Shown: positions 1 to 8,962 of the stretch, piece by piece
How positions within the stretch are numbered: position 1 is the first letter of the stretch
Layout: each line of letters begins with the position of its first letter
Assembly (NCBI GenBank): GCA_030432905.1
Contig: JAUILU010000002.1
Span: 386,084 to 450,083 of the forward strand
Length of the DNA stretch: 64,000 nucleotides
Source: Phycisphaerae bacterium
Lineage (GTDB): Bacteria > Planctomycetota > Phycisphaerae > Phycisphaerales > UBA1924
Direction of reading: 5' to 3'
The notes under the pieces: generated by a model
Database searches by the model: none
What the model was told of the DNA's origin: nothing
What the model saw: the letters and a program-made list of their open reading frames with translations, nothing else
Program-made: the position numbers and the translations under genes

Positions 1-962
1 TGTTCCCGGATCTTGAGCACATTGAGGGCGATCGGTACTCGGATCTGTCGAACCTTGAGGCTGCGGTCGCCGACGGGCGGACCTGGGACGGCGCGGTCGA
101 TACGTTCGCGTACGTGCCGAGCGTTGTGACGGACATGATGAACGTGATCGCCGACGCGGTGGGGCACTACTCGCTTGTCTCGACGATCTCGGTGTACCCG
201 TCGAACGATACGCCCGGCGCTGACGAGTCGGCGCCGCTTGCGGAGATCTCGGACGAAGAGGCGGCGGCCATCCCGACGCACCGCGAGGTCGGTGTGAACT
301 ACGGCGCGATGAAAGCACGCTGCGAGCAGGCCGGCGAAGCGGGCATGCCCGGGAGGATCACGAATGTGCGCGCGGGGCTGATCGTCGGTGCGCGCGACAC
401 GACGGGGCGGTTTACGTACTGGCCTGTCCGCGCCAGCGAGGGCGGCACGATGATCGGGCCGGGCAACCCGAGCGACCCGTTGCAGGTGATCGATGTGCGC
501 GACCTTGCGAACTTCATTGTGCTGAGCATCGAGAAGAAGCTGAGCGGCCCTTACAACGCGATCAGCCCGGCGGGCCACTTCACGATCGGCGATGTGGTGA
601 ACACGTCGGTGAAGGTCGCGGACGCGGGGACCGAGGTCGAGTGGATCGACGCGGACTTCCTTGCGGCACACGGCGTGCAGGCGTGGCAGCACATGCCGGC
701 CTGGGTGTCGCCGACGACCGAGGGTTACGCGGGCTTTGGCATGATGGATTGCTCGAAGGCGATGTCGGCGGGTATGACGATCAGGCCATTGAAAGAGACG
801 ATCGAGTCGGCTCTTGAGTACTACCGCACGCGTGGGCCGGAGATCGCTGCCGAGCGTGGCGAGGAGTTCGGCGCGCAGTGGCTCCGGAGCGTTCGCGGCG
901 GTCTGCCCGCGGAGCAGGAGGCCGAGGTGCTCAAGGCGTGGGCCGAGCGCGACAACGGTTAG
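1..962 (+). CDS. NAD-dependent epimerase/dehydratase family protein (5' end outside window)
   Basis: Open frame runs in from the left edge (first complete codon at base 3) to TAG at 960-962, so the N-terminal Rossmann nucleotide-binding loop lies outside. What remains fits the extended short-chain dehydrogenase/epimerase fold: the strand STISVYPS followed by YGAMKARCE, which has the catalytic-type Tyr-x3-Lys spacing (YGAMK), then NVRAGLIVG and a substrate domain with VIDVRDLANFIV. An in-frame GTG at 114 is not the start, because the protein homology continues upstream of it. A sugar-nucleotide or other small oxidised substrate is likely, but it cannot be named. A terminator follows at 996. 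Confidence 0.75.
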   Translation, partial: FPDLEHIEGDRYSDLSNLEAAVADGRTWDGAVDTFAYVPSVVTDMMNVIADAVGHYSLVSTISVYPSNDTPGADESAPLAEISDEEAAAIPTHREVGVNYGAMKARCEQAGEAGMPGRITNVRAGLIVGARDTTGRFTYWPVRASEGGTMIGPGNPSDPLQVIDVRDLANFIVLSIEKKLSGPYNAISPAGHFTIGDVVNTSVKVADAGTEVEWIDADFLAAHGVQAWQHMPAWVSPTTEGYAGFGMMDCSKAMSAGMTIRPLKETIESALEYYRTRGPEIAAERGEEFGAQWLRSVRGGLPAEQEAEVLKAWAERDNG

Positions 963-995
963 TCCGCGAAAGCAGGACATTCTTGTGAATTCAGA

Positions 996-1027
996 AGCCG
1001 GCCCGCTCGCGTGGGTCGGCTTTGTTT
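996..1027 (+). terminator. Intrinsic terminator after the epimerase gene
   Basis: The stem AGCCGGCCCGC (996-1006), loop TCGC and GTGGGTCGGCT (1011-1021), with two G-T wobbles, is followed by TTTGTTT. It lies 34 bases after the epimerase stop and ends transcription before the lipase-like gene. It also argues against a start for the next gene at the GTG at 1011, which would fall inside the stem. Confidence 0.7.
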
Positions 1028-1037
1028 ATGCTTGGGC

Positions 1038-1874
1038 ATGGGTTTCATTCGGCGAGGAGTCATTGGCCGGCTGTGTGTACTGGGTGCGGCGTGCTCTGGC
1101 GCGGTGTTCGGAGTCGGGTGCGTGACGCTGGACAGATTCAACCCGGCGTTCCCCGCTGACGGCGAAGTGATCACAGCGGACCGTGCGCGGATGCTTGCGG
1201 ACCCGGTCGAACTACAAAGACCCGTCATCGTGCTGAGTGGGTACCGGTCGCCTTCGGTCTCGTCGTCGGGGCTGGCCAGGCAGATCCGGAATCTCACCGG
1301 CGCGCCGCGGGATCGGGTTGTGTCGATGGCGTACTTCTTCGCGGGGTCGATCGAGGCGCCCGCGTCGAAGGTTGTTGACTTTGTTGAACGCAAGTTCCCG
1401 TCGGATGATCCTGCGTGGACGACGGAGGTCGATGTGGTCGCGATCTCGATGGGCGGACTTGTGGCGCGCACGGCGGCGGCGGACCCGGAGTTGCGCGGCG
1501 CGCCAGATGGGAAACGGCTCAACATCAACACGCTCTATACGCTGGCGAGCCCGCACCAGGGCGCGGTGCTTGCGGAATGGGTGACGATCGACTCGGCTTC
1601 GAGAGACATGGTTGCGGGTTCTGAGTTTTTGCAGCGGCTAGACGAGGCGTTCGAGGATGCTGAGTACGAGGTTGTGCCGTACGCGGTGCTGCGAGACGGG
1701 TGGGTCGGCGCGTCGCGGACGGCTCCGGTTGGTCAGGATCCGATCTGGGTGCCGGGGCGGTTGTTACTGAGTCATCACATGGTTTCGATGAACCGCCGGA
1801 TTCAGACGGATCTTGCGCGTCGGCTTCGGGGCGATGAGCCACTGGGGATGCCTTCGGCTGTGCCGAGGGACTAG
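1038..1874 (+). CDS. Secreted lipase/esterase-like alpha/beta hydrolase, probable lipoprotein
   Basis: About 278 residues. The N-terminus from ATG 1038 has arginines, then a hydrophobic stretch ending in VFGVGC, a plausible though imperfect lipobox, so it is probably exported and lipid-anchored. Hydrolase features: VIVLSGY at the first strand, the nucleophile elbow AISMGGL (Ala replaces the first Gly of GxSxG), ASPHQGA typical of triacylglycerol-lipase-type enzymes, and a late SHHMVSM that may hold the catalytic His. An in-frame GTG at 1011 is rejected because it lies within the terminator hairpin. The substrate is unknown; ester or acyl hydrolysis is inferred from the fold. Confidence 0.7.
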   Translation: MGFIRRGVIGRLCVLGAACSGAVFGVGCVTLDRFNPAFPADGEVITADRARMLADPVELQRPVIVLSGYRSPSVSSSGLARQIRNLTGAPRDRVVSMAYFFAGSIEAPASKVVDFVERKFPSDDPAWTTEVDVVAISMGGLVARTAAADPELRGAPDGKRLNINTLYTLASPHQGAVLAEWVTIDSASRDMVAGSEFLQRLDEAFEDAEYEVVPYAVLRDGWVGASRTAPVGQDPIWVPGRLLLSHHMVSMNRRIQTDLARRLRGDEPLGMPSAVPRD

Positions 1875-1958
1875 GCGCGATTACGGGCGGCGCGCCGGGG
1901 GATGAATCAAGCGCAGGTTTGGCGTTGGTCGATGGCACTCGTACAGGGAGGCCGAGCC

Positions 1959-2798
1959 ATGCCGATGACGCAGGACGATATCAGGGCGTACTACGAGCAG
2001 CAGTGGGGCAAGACCGAGCGTTCGTCGCAGGGCTCAATGGCGTACTCGAACCCGGTCGAGGTCGAGGTGTGCGAGCCGATCTACGAGCGGTTTTTCGCGG
2101 ACAGCGGCATAGAGCGGGGCTGCCGGGTGCTGGATGTCGGGTGCGGGTCGGGCCGGTGGGTGCGGTTCCTGCACAGGGCGCTCGCGCCGTCGCAGCTGGT
2201 CGGCGTTGACTACGCGTCGGCATCGGTGGCACTACTTCTGGAAACGGAGATCGCGTCGAGGCCGGGCGTGTCGTTCGCGGTGGCGGACATCACACAGCCC
2301 GGGCTTGATGTCGGCTCGCGGTTCGATCTGGTGAACATTGCCAACGTGCTGTTCCATATTCCCGAAGATGAGAAATTCGACGCGGCGCTCGTGAACCTGC
2401 GTCGGCATCTTGCGCCGGGCGGGAAGGTGTTTCTGACGGACTACCTGCCCAGGATCACGATGCGGACCGAGTGGATGAAGGTGCGGAGCCGATACGAGTG
2501 GGATGAGCGGCTTAAGGCGGCTGGCCTGCGGATCGCGGGGATGCGCCCGATCAGCGTTTTCACAAACGACCCGATGGGGATCGATGGGCCGATCGACGGG
2601 ACGCGCAAGCACTTCATCGAGGTGCGGTCGCGGCTTGGGCAACTGAGCAGCGCGACTGGCAACGATGACTACCGCAAGTTTTTGCACGACACGATGGTGG
2701 AGCTTGAACGGGCGATCCTCGGGTTCTGCGAGGAGCGTGTGGCGCCGATCGACATGCCGAGCCAGAAGCTGATCTCGCTGGTGCCGATCGGGGGCTAG
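1959..2798 (+). CDS. Class I SAM-dependent methyltransferase
   Basis: 279 residues. Motif I is VLDVGCGSGRW (SAM-binding glycine loop), followed by LVGVDYASASV (acidic end of strand 2), FAVADIT, FDLVNIANVLFHIP (motif for strand 4) and HLAPGGKVFLTDYLP (strand 5). This is the usual order of a Rossmann methyltransferase. The start at 1959 is chosen because AGGGAGG sits 7 bases upstream; an in-frame ATG at 1902 has no comparable site. The acceptor is not identifiable; the C-terminal 100 residues are helical and family-specific. The gene overlaps the convergent nitrilase gene by 4 bases. Confidence 0.8.
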   Translation: MPMTQDDIRAYYEQQWGKTERSSQGSMAYSNPVEVEVCEPIYERFFADSGIERGCRVLDVGCGSGRWVRFLHRALAPSQLVGVDYASASVALLLETEIASRPGVSFAVADITQPGLDVGSRFDLVNIANVLFHIPEDEKFDAALVNLRRHLAPGGKVFLTDYLPRITMRTEWMKVRSRYEWDERLKAAGLRIAGMRPISVFTNDPMGIDGPIDGTRKHFIEVRSRLGQLSSATGNDDYRKFLHDTMVELERAILGFCEERVAPIDMPSQKLISLVPIGG

Positions 2799-3763
2799 GC
2801 GTTGTCGTCGTGTTGCTGGATCTCGATCGCGGTGTGGCGTGATTGATCGAGCGAGAGTTTTAGGATCTCCGGGCGCGAGTAGTGCCCCGCGGGGTCGAAG
2901 TTCTGGCGTTCTTCGAGCACGCGCGAGTGGTCGATTTCCGCTGTGATGATCTGCTCTCGGTAGGTGACCGGTTCGACGAGCCACGAGCCGTCGGGGGCGG
3001 CGATGCAGCTTCCGCCGTTGTGAATGAAGCCGTCTTCGGGTGTTTCGGTGCTGTCGAGGATGCGCTCGCGCTGCGGGAAGTCGTGCGGGATGTCCAGCGG
3101 TCGGAGGATGGTCGAGGCGCTGATGACGTAGCTTCGCGATTCGCGAGCGATGAAACGCGTGATGTCTTGAGTGTTTACAAGGTTGCCGGGCCAGATGGCG
3201 ACGTGCAGGTCGAGGCCCTGCGCGTAGAGTGCGGCGCGCGGGAGCGGCATCCAGTTCTCCCAGCAGTTGAGGCTGCCGAGTGTGAAAGGCGGGAGGAACG
3301 TGTGCGTGCGCAGGCCGTTGCCGTCGCCGGGTGACCAGCAGAGGCGCTCTTCGTAGGTGGGCATGAGCTTGCGGTGGACCGATGCGACCGAGCCGTCGGG
3401 CGCGATGGTGACGCACGACGCATACACGGAGTGCGAGCCGCGGTCTGCCGGGCGTTCGGCGATGCCGATGACGACGGCGGTGTTCGTCTCGCGCGCGGCT
3501 TCGGTGATGGGCACAAGATCGCCAGCTTCGATGTCGATCGCTTCCTGCAGGTACCGCGCGTGTAGGTGTTTCTGGTCGGCTGCGTCGAAGCGGGCCGAGT
3601 CGGTTCGGCTCAGCCAGAAGGGGTAGCAGGGGGCGAACGTCTCGCCGAACGCGACGAGCTTGGCGCCGGATGCAGTGGCTTCGCGGATGGAGGTTGCTGC
3701 TTTGTCGAGCGTAGCGGCGCGGTCGAGGGGGACTGGGGCGAGCTGTGCGATGGCGATGTGCAT
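2795..3763 (-). CDS. Nitrilase (carbon-nitrogen hydrolase superfamily)
   Basis: 322 residues. The Glu-Lys-Cys triad is visible: E41 in FGETFAPCYPFW, K132 in VHRKLMPTYEER, and C167 in SLNCWENWMPL. The CWENxMPL and HRKLxPTxxER forms are characteristic of true nitrilases (branch 1, RCN to RCOOH plus ammonia) rather than of amidases or beta-alanine synthases. It is cytoplasmic, with no signal peptide. The enzyme is likely a homo-oligomer as known for the family. The gene stands alone between a convergent methyltransferase and a divergent membrane protein, so context does not identify the substrate. Confidence 0.88.
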   Translation of the reverse strand: MHIAIAQLAPVPLDRAATLDKAATSIREATASGAKLVAFGETFAPCYPFWLSRTDSARFDAADQKHLHARYLQEAIDIEAGDLVPITEAARETNTAVVIGIAERPADRGSHSVYASCVTIAPDGSVASVHRKLMPTYEERLCWSPGDGNGLRTHTFLPPFTLGSLNCWENWMPLPRAALYAQGLDLHVAIWPGNLVNTQDITRFIARESRSYVISASTILRPLDIPHDFPQRERILDSTETPEDGFIHNGGSCIAAPDGSWLVEPVTYREQIITAEIDHSRVLEERQNFDPAGHYSRPEILKLSLDQSRHTAIEIQQHDDNA

Positions 3764-3824
3764 GGTCTGAGTTTACCGGGGGGAGGGCGGAACTATTCCC
3801 ATTAGGCGGTATCTTACGTGAAGT

Positions 3825-4901
3825 ATGGACTGGATCGGCTGGACATGCTGGGGCGTGAACGGGATTGCAACATTCGTCGTGTTGTGGGCGATGTTCTGGG
3901 ATCGCTCGAAGGGGCGGATTCGGTGTCGCCGATGCGCGTTCGACATGTCGGGCGGCGGGCTGACGTGCCCGGAGTGTGGGCGTGAGCATAAGAGCGAGAA
4001 GACGCTGAAGAGGACGCGGCGGAAGTGGAAGACGGCGGTAGTTGCGCTGCTCTTGATTGCGACGTCGTTTTATGTGAAACATCAGCGTCACCTGATCTAT
4101 CACGAGGGGCCAATAGGGTTGGTTCCAACAATCGCGTTGGTGTTGGTTGTAGATCTTGATGAGTACTACCAACAAAGAAACAGATACCCCACTGGAATGT
4201 ATGGTCTTGTCGAGTCGGTGGAGCACCGCTTGTACAAGATGCGGGCGTCATTGATCAGTAGGCGGATTCTGGCTCGGCGACTGAGCAAGCACTGGAGCCA
4301 TCGTGAGGGCACACTTGTAAAGTCCTACGACGTGTCAGGCATCTTGCCCGTGGTCTTTTCGCGACCGGCGATGTTCTTCAACTCGAGCTGGGGAGCAAAC
4401 AGAAAGTATGAGTTGATAGGCGACCCGAAGTCATGCTGGGATCTCTATGGCTATCTGGAGTATCACGCTGCAGATCTTCACTCGGAGTATCAAGTTGGGT
4501 GGGTTGACGACATAGGTGATCAGTGGATCGTGTCGGCCTCGACGGGTTGTCACGAGTGGCTTGGCAACTCGTTAAGGCAGATACATAGTAATTGTTGGTC
4601 GGTAGGTGATGATCCTGTTGCTCTCGGATCGGATCATGCACAGGTATATGTGCGATACAAGCTTGGAATTACGTTGCCAGATGAAAGCCATGTGCAGTTG
4701 TACCGGGCAAACCAGGTACACAACTATGTGATGCTCCAGAGTCGTAAGGATGAGTGGCTGTCAAATGGTGGGGATGGCGCAGCAGGGTTCTGGCTAAAGG
4801 ATGACCAGTTTGTAATCTGGGCAACAGCAGAACACCATCTCGAGATTATGGGACTTCTCAACTCGTTTGACCTGGAAACACATGTGTACCAGTATCGTTG
4901 A
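3825..4901 (+). CDS. Membrane protein with N-terminal zinc ribbon, function unknown
   Basis: 358 residues. Order: an N-terminal hydrophobic segment (about 8-24), a cytoplasmic zinc-ribbon-like knuckle CRRC...CPEC (about 34-51), a basic stretch KRTRRKWK, a second hydrophobic segment (about 68-83), then a long soluble part without a recognised motif. Base composition changes along the gene: the ribbon part is GC-rich like the neighbours, whereas the rest is clearly poorer (29 of 60 bases are G/C at 4681-4740). The ribbon type (CxxCxYDL-like, then CPECG) recurs in planctomycetes. A second protein of similar design lies at 6175. Confidence 0.65.
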   Translation: MDWIGWTCWGVNGIATFVVLWAMFWDRSKGRIRCRRCAFDMSGGGLTCPECGREHKSEKTLKRTRRKWKTAVVALLLIATSFYVKHQRHLIYHEGPIGLVPTIALVLVVDLDEYYQQRNRYPTGMYGLVESVEHRLYKMRASLISRRILARRLSKHWSHREGTLVKSYDVSGILPVVFSRPAMFFNSSWGANRKYELIGDPKSCWDLYGYLEYHAADLHSEYQVGWVDDIGDQWIVSASTGCHEWLGNSLRQIHSNCWSVGDDPVALGSDHAQVYVRYKLGITLPDESHVQLYRANQVHNYVMLQSRKDEWLSNGGDGAAGFWLKDDQFVIWATAEHHLEIMGLLNSFDLETHVYQYR

Positions 4902-4914
4902 CTGTAGCGTGTGT

Positions 4915-4947
4915 AAAAAAACACTGACCCGCAGAAGCGGGTCAGTG
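4915..4947 (-). terminator. Intrinsic terminator of the aldolase gene
   Basis: A perfect 11-base-pair stem (CACTGACCCGC, loop AGAA, GCGGGTCAGTG at 4922-4947) has a run of seven A at 4915-4921. Read on the minus strand this is hairpin then U-tract, 28 bases past the aldolase stop. It could also slow transcription arriving from the plus-strand gene that ends at 4901. Confidence 0.88.
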
Positions 4948-4975
4948 GCACTTGCGTTTTGATGTTGGCTTTCGA

Positions 4976-6070
4976 TCAGGCGATCGTCACCGAGTCATCC
5001 AGATACACATCTTGAATCGCGTGCAGGAGTGCGGAGCCTTCGCCGATGGGGCGTTGGAATGCCTTTCGACCTGAGATGAGGCCCATGCCGCCGGCGCGCT
5101 TGTTAATGACCGCGGTGCGGACGGCGTCTGCGAGGTCGCTCTCGCCCTTGGACTCGCCGCCCGAGTTGATCAGCGGGACGCGGCCCATGTACTGGTTGAT
5201 GAGCTGGTAGCGGCAGAGGTCGATGGGGTGGCCGCCCTGGCCCGAGTCGTCGGAGCCTGCGAGCTCGGTGTAGACCTCCTTGCGGAATTTGCCGTAGGAG
5301 GAGTCGCCCGAGTTGAGCGCGTTGAAGCCGCCGTTGTTGGTGGGGAGCTTCTGCTTGACGATGTCGGCCTGGATGGTCGAGCCGAGGTGGTTGGCCTGCG
5401 CGGTGAGGTCGGCGGCGGAGTGGTAGTCGACGCCGTTGACCTTGAAGGCGGAGTTGCGGATGTAGCACCAGAGGACGGTGACCATGCCGAGCTCGTGTGC
5501 TTCAGCGAACATCTCGGCGACGTACTGGATCTGCTGTTCTGATTCTTCGGAGCCGAAGTAGATGGTTGCGCCGACCGCCATCGCGCCCATGTCCCAGCAC
5601 TGCTTGATGTTGCCGAAGGGGACCTGATTGAAGGTGTTCGGGTAGGTCATGAGTTCGTTGTGGTTGAACTTGACCATGAATGGGATCTTGTGCGCGTACT
5701 TGCGGGCGACGGAGCCGAGGACACCGAAGGTCGAGCAGACGGCGTTGCAGCCGCCCTCGATGGCAAGCTGAACGATCTTCTCGGGATCGAAGTAGTCGGG
5801 ATTCGGTGCGAAGGACGCGCCGGCGGAGTGCTCGATGCCCTGGTCGACAGGGAGGATGGAGACGTAGCCCGTGCCGCCGAGGCGGCCGTGGTTGAGGATG
5901 GACTGGAAGTTGCGGAGGACGTTGGGCGAGCGGTCGTTCTGGCTGAAGACGTCGTCGACGAATGTTGGTGAAGGGAGGTAGAGGCGGTCCTTGGTGATGG
6001 TCTTGGAGGTGTGGCCTAGAAGGCTTTCAGCGTCGGCGCCGAGGAGTTGCTGGACGTTGGTGTTCGACAT
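4976..6070 (-). CDS. fbaB: Class I fructose-bisphosphate aldolase (DhnA/FbaB type)
   Basis: 364 residues, close to the 350 of E. coli FbaB. It cleaves fructose 1,6-bisphosphate to dihydroxyacetone phosphate and glyceraldehyde 3-phosphate by a Schiff base. Family hallmarks are [11 protein letters not shown] near residue 75, [12 protein letters not shown], and [17 protein letters not shown], whose lysine near 239 is the expected Schiff-base residue; INSGGESKG and [12 protein letters not shown] form the phosphate site. It is cytoplasmic and monocistronic, with its own terminator. It pairs functionally with the PPi-phosphofructokinase at 25854. Confidence 0.93.
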   Translation of the reverse strand: MSNTNVQQLLGADAESLLGHTSKTITKDRLYLPSPTFVDDVFSQNDRSPNVLRNFQSILNHGRLGGTGYVSILPVDQGIEHSAGASFAPNPDYFDPEKIVQLAIEGGCNAVCSTFGVLGSVARKYAHKIPFMVKFNHNELMTYPNTFNQVPFGNIKQCWDMGAMAVGATIYFGSEESEQQIQYVAEMFAEAHELGMVTVLWCYIRNSAFKVNGVDYHSAADLTAQANHLGSTIQADIVKQKLPTNNGGFNALNSGDSSYGKFRKEVYTELAGSDDSGQGGHPIDLCRYQLINQYMGRVPLINSGGESKGESDLADAVRTAVINKRAGGMGLISGRKAFQRPIGEGSALLHAIQDVYLDDSVTIA

Positions 6071-6174
6071 GGTCGTGGTCCCTTGGAAAGCGGGTTTGTG
6101 AATGGTTCTGTGCCACTATAGGCTGGCGTCGTGCGGGTGTTGACAGGGTACTGTCGTCACAATGGAGCCTTGGC

Positions 6175-7179
6175 ATGATGGTGTTTGCGGCGTTGGCTTA
6201 TATGATGTGGGTTCCAATTCTTGCGGTCTGCATGGCTCTTGGGGTTGTTCTGATCCGACGGGGGGTATCCGCGCCGGAGTGGATGCGGCGGGGTGCATGT
6301 TGCGGTGGGTGCGGCTATGAGCTTTCGTCGGTTGGCGAGGGGCGGTGCCCGGAGTGCGGGGCTGCTCTTATTAAGGTTGGTGTGAGCACGCCGCGGATGG
6401 CGGTTCGGCTGCGCGGGAGCGTATTTCTGCTTGTGATGGGCTGGACACTGGCGGCTGGATCTGGGGCGGCGCCGGTCGTGGGGACGATCGGCTGGCTGGC
6501 GTCGATGGCGCAGATGAATCAGTTGATGGGGGCAGGAGTAGCGGGTACTACAGGCCCGTGCACCATGTCGTGCATACTTAACCCCAGCCCACTGGGTAGC
6601 CGGTTATCTGCTGTTGATGTCGAACCGGAGACGTATTCGATCGAGTTCGCCGCAGACATGGTTACAGACATCAATGACACGGTGCTATCTGGAACTCTTG
6701 AGCTTGAGTTCGTTGACTCGCCAGTGCCAGCAGTTGTCAGTCTCTCACTTCCTGATATGACATGGACTATGACTGACGAGTCTGGGTCGGTACTACAGGA
6801 AGGTAAGGCTTTGGGGACGGGTGACGCGATGACGATCTATAGGGCTGCAGGCCTAGATGTTACGAATGAATCAACTATTGAAGAATTGGCATATCTCTCG
6901 ACTGCTGTTGCTGACTTCGTGTACTCGCCGGAGTGGGATTCGGATGGGTTGTTTTTGGCAGAGAACCCACTTGTCGCAAGCAACAGAGATACTAATTGGT
7001 CTGCTTCTGGTGTGGCTCAATCGGCGGCAATGTGGTCCAACGGAGTCACGAATTGGTTCGGCGTTTGGGAGATCGCGATGGTAGCGTCGATCCTGGTGGC
7101 GGGTGTGGTTTACATTATCGGTCTGGTATTTTTCATTCGGATGCGGATGAAGATGATGCGCCAGCCTGCAATAGGGTAG
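6175..7179 (+). CDS. Membrane protein with N-terminal zinc ribbon, function unknown
   Basis: 334 residues. A first hydrophobic segment (about 5-28) is followed by CGGCGYEL...CPECGAAL (zinc ribbon, about 43-63), a second hydrophobic segment near 80-115, a soluble central domain, and a C-terminal membrane helix (MVASILVAGVVYIIGLVFF) with a basic tail. GGAG lies 7 bases before the ATG. The central part is less GC-rich than the ends, like the ribbon protein at 3825. The two share topology and the ribbon but no clear similarity elsewhere. Role unknown; the ribbon faces the cytoplasm if the first helix is a signal anchor. Confidence 0.6.
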   Translation: MMVFAALAYMMWVPILAVCMALGVVLIRRGVSAPEWMRRGACCGGCGYELSSVGEGRCPECGAALIKVGVSTPRMAVRLRGSVFLLVMGWTLAAGSGAAPVVGTIGWLASMAQMNQLMGAGVAGTTGPCTMSCILNPSPLGSRLSAVDVEPETYSIEFAADMVTDINDTVLSGTLELEFVDSPVPAVVSLSLPDMTWTMTDESGSVLQEGKALGTGDAMTIYRAAGLDVTNESTIEELAYLSTAVADFVYSPEWDSDGLFLAENPLVASNRDTNWSASGVAQSAAMWSNGVTNWFGVWEIAMVASILVAGVVYIIGLVFFIRMRMKMMRQPAIG

Positions 7180-7311
7180 GGCAAGATGTTGGGTTTTCTA
7201 TGGGCCGGTGTAGTTTGTCATAGTCTGTAACGCGGCGTTCCTGAACTCGTAAGAGTGTCTGTCGGCCATGGTGTTGGCCGGGAGACGGGCGGGGTGAGTA
7301 AGGAGCGACTG

Positions 7312-8322
7312 ATGCGAAGCTTGATGATGGCTGCCGGGGTTGGATGTGTGGTTGGTGCGGGGGCCGCGGTCGCTGGGCCGCCGGTGTCGAAGCACATCGA
7401 TCCGGGCGCGGGTTGGGTGGTTCATCTTGACCTAAACGCGGTGGATGACACGGACATCGGCCGGTTCCTGATGGAGGCGCTCGCCAACGAGGCGGACGAC
7501 TTCGAGGACATCCGCGAGGTGATGCCAAACTTCTGGCCCGGGCCGGAAGGCGGCATGTTCGGTGTGACGCTGTATGGCAACTCACTCGATCTCGAGGGCG
7601 ACGAGGTGCCCGAGGGATTCACCGCGATTATCTACGGCGACGACAACATCGCCAGCTGGGGCTCGATGCTCGAAGCGATCGCGGTGCACGAGGGTATGGA
7701 GGACGAGGTCAAGTCTCGCGTGATCGACGGGCACGAGGTGTGGTCGTTCCCGGTTGACGACGGTGCGCGTGCGTACGCGGGCAAGATCGAGCGGCGCGGC
7801 AACGTGGCGTGGGTACTCGCGTTCGATTCGCATCAGATCAAGCAATCGATCGGCATGTTCTCTGGCGGCGGTGGGACGGATCTCTTGCCACGCGACGGCT
7901 GGCGCGACGGGACGATCCTGTACGCCTCGACCGACTCGCTCGATGGGCTCGACATCGACGATCAGGCCTCGCGTGTGATCGGCGATGCGAGGTCGCTCCG
8001 CCTGCGTATCGGTGAGGAACGCGGGGATGTGTTCCTGCAAGCCGCGCTTGACACGGGCGACGACGAGCACGCGGGCAAGATTCGCAACGTCGTGCAGGGT
8101 CTGCTCGCGATCGGTCAGCTGATGGCCGGCGAGGATGAGGAGCTGGATGCGGTGATGCGGGTCGCCCGCGGCGTGGAGATCGACACGGCTGGCAGCACGG
8201 TGCTCATCGAGCTTTCGCACGATGTGCAAGACGTCATCGGGTTTCTCGAAGAAGCTGTGGATATGAACGGCGACGTCAACATTGACTTCGACCACGATGA
8301 TGATGACGACGATGCTTGGTAA
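7312..8322 (+). CDS. Secreted protein of unknown function with acidic C-terminus
   Basis: 336 residues from ATG 7312, chosen because AAGGAG precedes it by 7 bases and the resulting N-terminus (MRSLMMAAGVGCVVGAGAAV, then AGPP) is a clean signal peptide. The mature part is acidic and looks like a periplasmic alpha/beta protein, with SKHIDPGAGWVVHLDLNAV at the start and a repeated design of strands and helices. The last residues are an Asp run (DFDHDDDDDDAW), which could bind divalent cations. No catalytic motif is recognised. It precedes the sigma-factor gene, but by a gap that need not mean co-transcription. Confidence 0.6.
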   Translation: MRSLMMAAGVGCVVGAGAAVAGPPVSKHIDPGAGWVVHLDLNAVDDTDIGRFLMEALANEADDFEDIREVMPNFWPGPEGGMFGVTLYGNSLDLEGDEVPEGFTAIIYGDDNIASWGSMLEAIAVHEGMEDEVKSRVIDGHEVWSFPVDDGARAYAGKIERRGNVAWVLAFDSHQIKQSIGMFSGGGGTDLLPRDGWRDGTILYASTDSLDGLDIDDQASRVIGDARSLRLRIGEERGDVFLQAALDTGDDEHAGKIRNVVQGLLAIGQLMAGEDEELDAVMRVARGVEIDTAGSTVLIELSHDVQDVIGFLEEAVDMNGDVNIDFDHDDDDDDAW

Positions 8323-8413
8323 AGCACGCGATCGTTGAGGGGGATGACCTCTGAGCACAGCGGTACTCCATGAACGCGAGACGGCTGCGTCGGGGCTGGG
8401 CCCCGGCGCGGCT

Positions 8414-8959
8414 TTGTGCGCCAAAAGCGACGAGCAGCTCGCGTTGCTCGCGGCGGGCGGCGACCGGGGCGCGTTCGGGACGCTGGTTTCGCGGTGGGAA
8501 TCGAGGCTCTACCGGTTCGTGCTGGTGCGGCTCGGTTCCGATCACGACTCGGCTGAGGTCGTGCAGGAGACGATGCTCCGCGCGTGGCGCGCGATGCCGA
8601 GGTTTAAGCCGAGCGCAAAGTTCTCGACCTGGCTCTTCTCGATCGCGCACCGGGAGACCGTGAACGTTGTTCGGCGGCGTCAGCGCGATCAGAAAGACGC
8701 GAGGCGCGAGGCGCCGGCGAACGAGACTGAAGAACGCGAGACGGGCGGCCTGCTCGCGGAAGTGTGGCGGATCGCGCGCGAGACTTTGGACGATTCGGTT
8801 TTCGAGGTCGTGTGGCTCAGGTATGCTGAAGACATGGAGCCCAAGCAGATCGCGAGGGTGACGGGCAAGACAGCGGTCGGTGTGCGGGTGGCGCTGCACC
8901 GGGCGCGGCAGAGACTGGCGGATGCGATCGGTGAACAGGAGAGCCTTGAGGCGGAGTAA
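8414..8959 (+). CDS. ECF-type RNA polymerase sigma factor
   Basis: About 181 residues. Region 2 runs DEQLALLAAGGDRGAFGTLVSRW...VVQETMLRAWRAMPRF...FSTWLFSIAHRETVNVVRRRQ (promoter melting and -10 contact); region 4 is VVWLRYAEDMEPKQIARVTGKTAVGVRVALHRARQRL (helix-turn-helix for the -35). The start is uncertain. TTG at 8414 gives the usual length but has no ribosome site; the frame stays open to CTG 8351, which has GAGGGGG 7 bases upstream and would add 21 residues. The stop is 3 bases before the next gene, a membrane protein that probably holds the sigma factor inactive. Confidence 0.88.
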   Translation: MCAKSDEQLALLAAGGDRGAFGTLVSRWESRLYRFVLVRLGSDHDSAEVVQETMLRAWRAMPRFKPSAKFSTWLFSIAHRETVNVVRRRQRDQKDARREAPANETEERETGGLLAEVWRIARETLDDSVFEVVWLRYAEDMEPKQIARVTGKTAVGVRVALHRARQRLADAIGEQESLEAE

Positions 8960-8962
8960 ACG

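Noticed and set aside
2232-4226. Long open frame (664 codons) on the minus strand across the methyltransferase and nitrilase genes
   Set aside because: Its protein is an Arg/His/Pro-rich low-complexity string, typical of an antisense or shifted frame in GC-rich DNA, whereas the genes in the other frames carry clear motifs.
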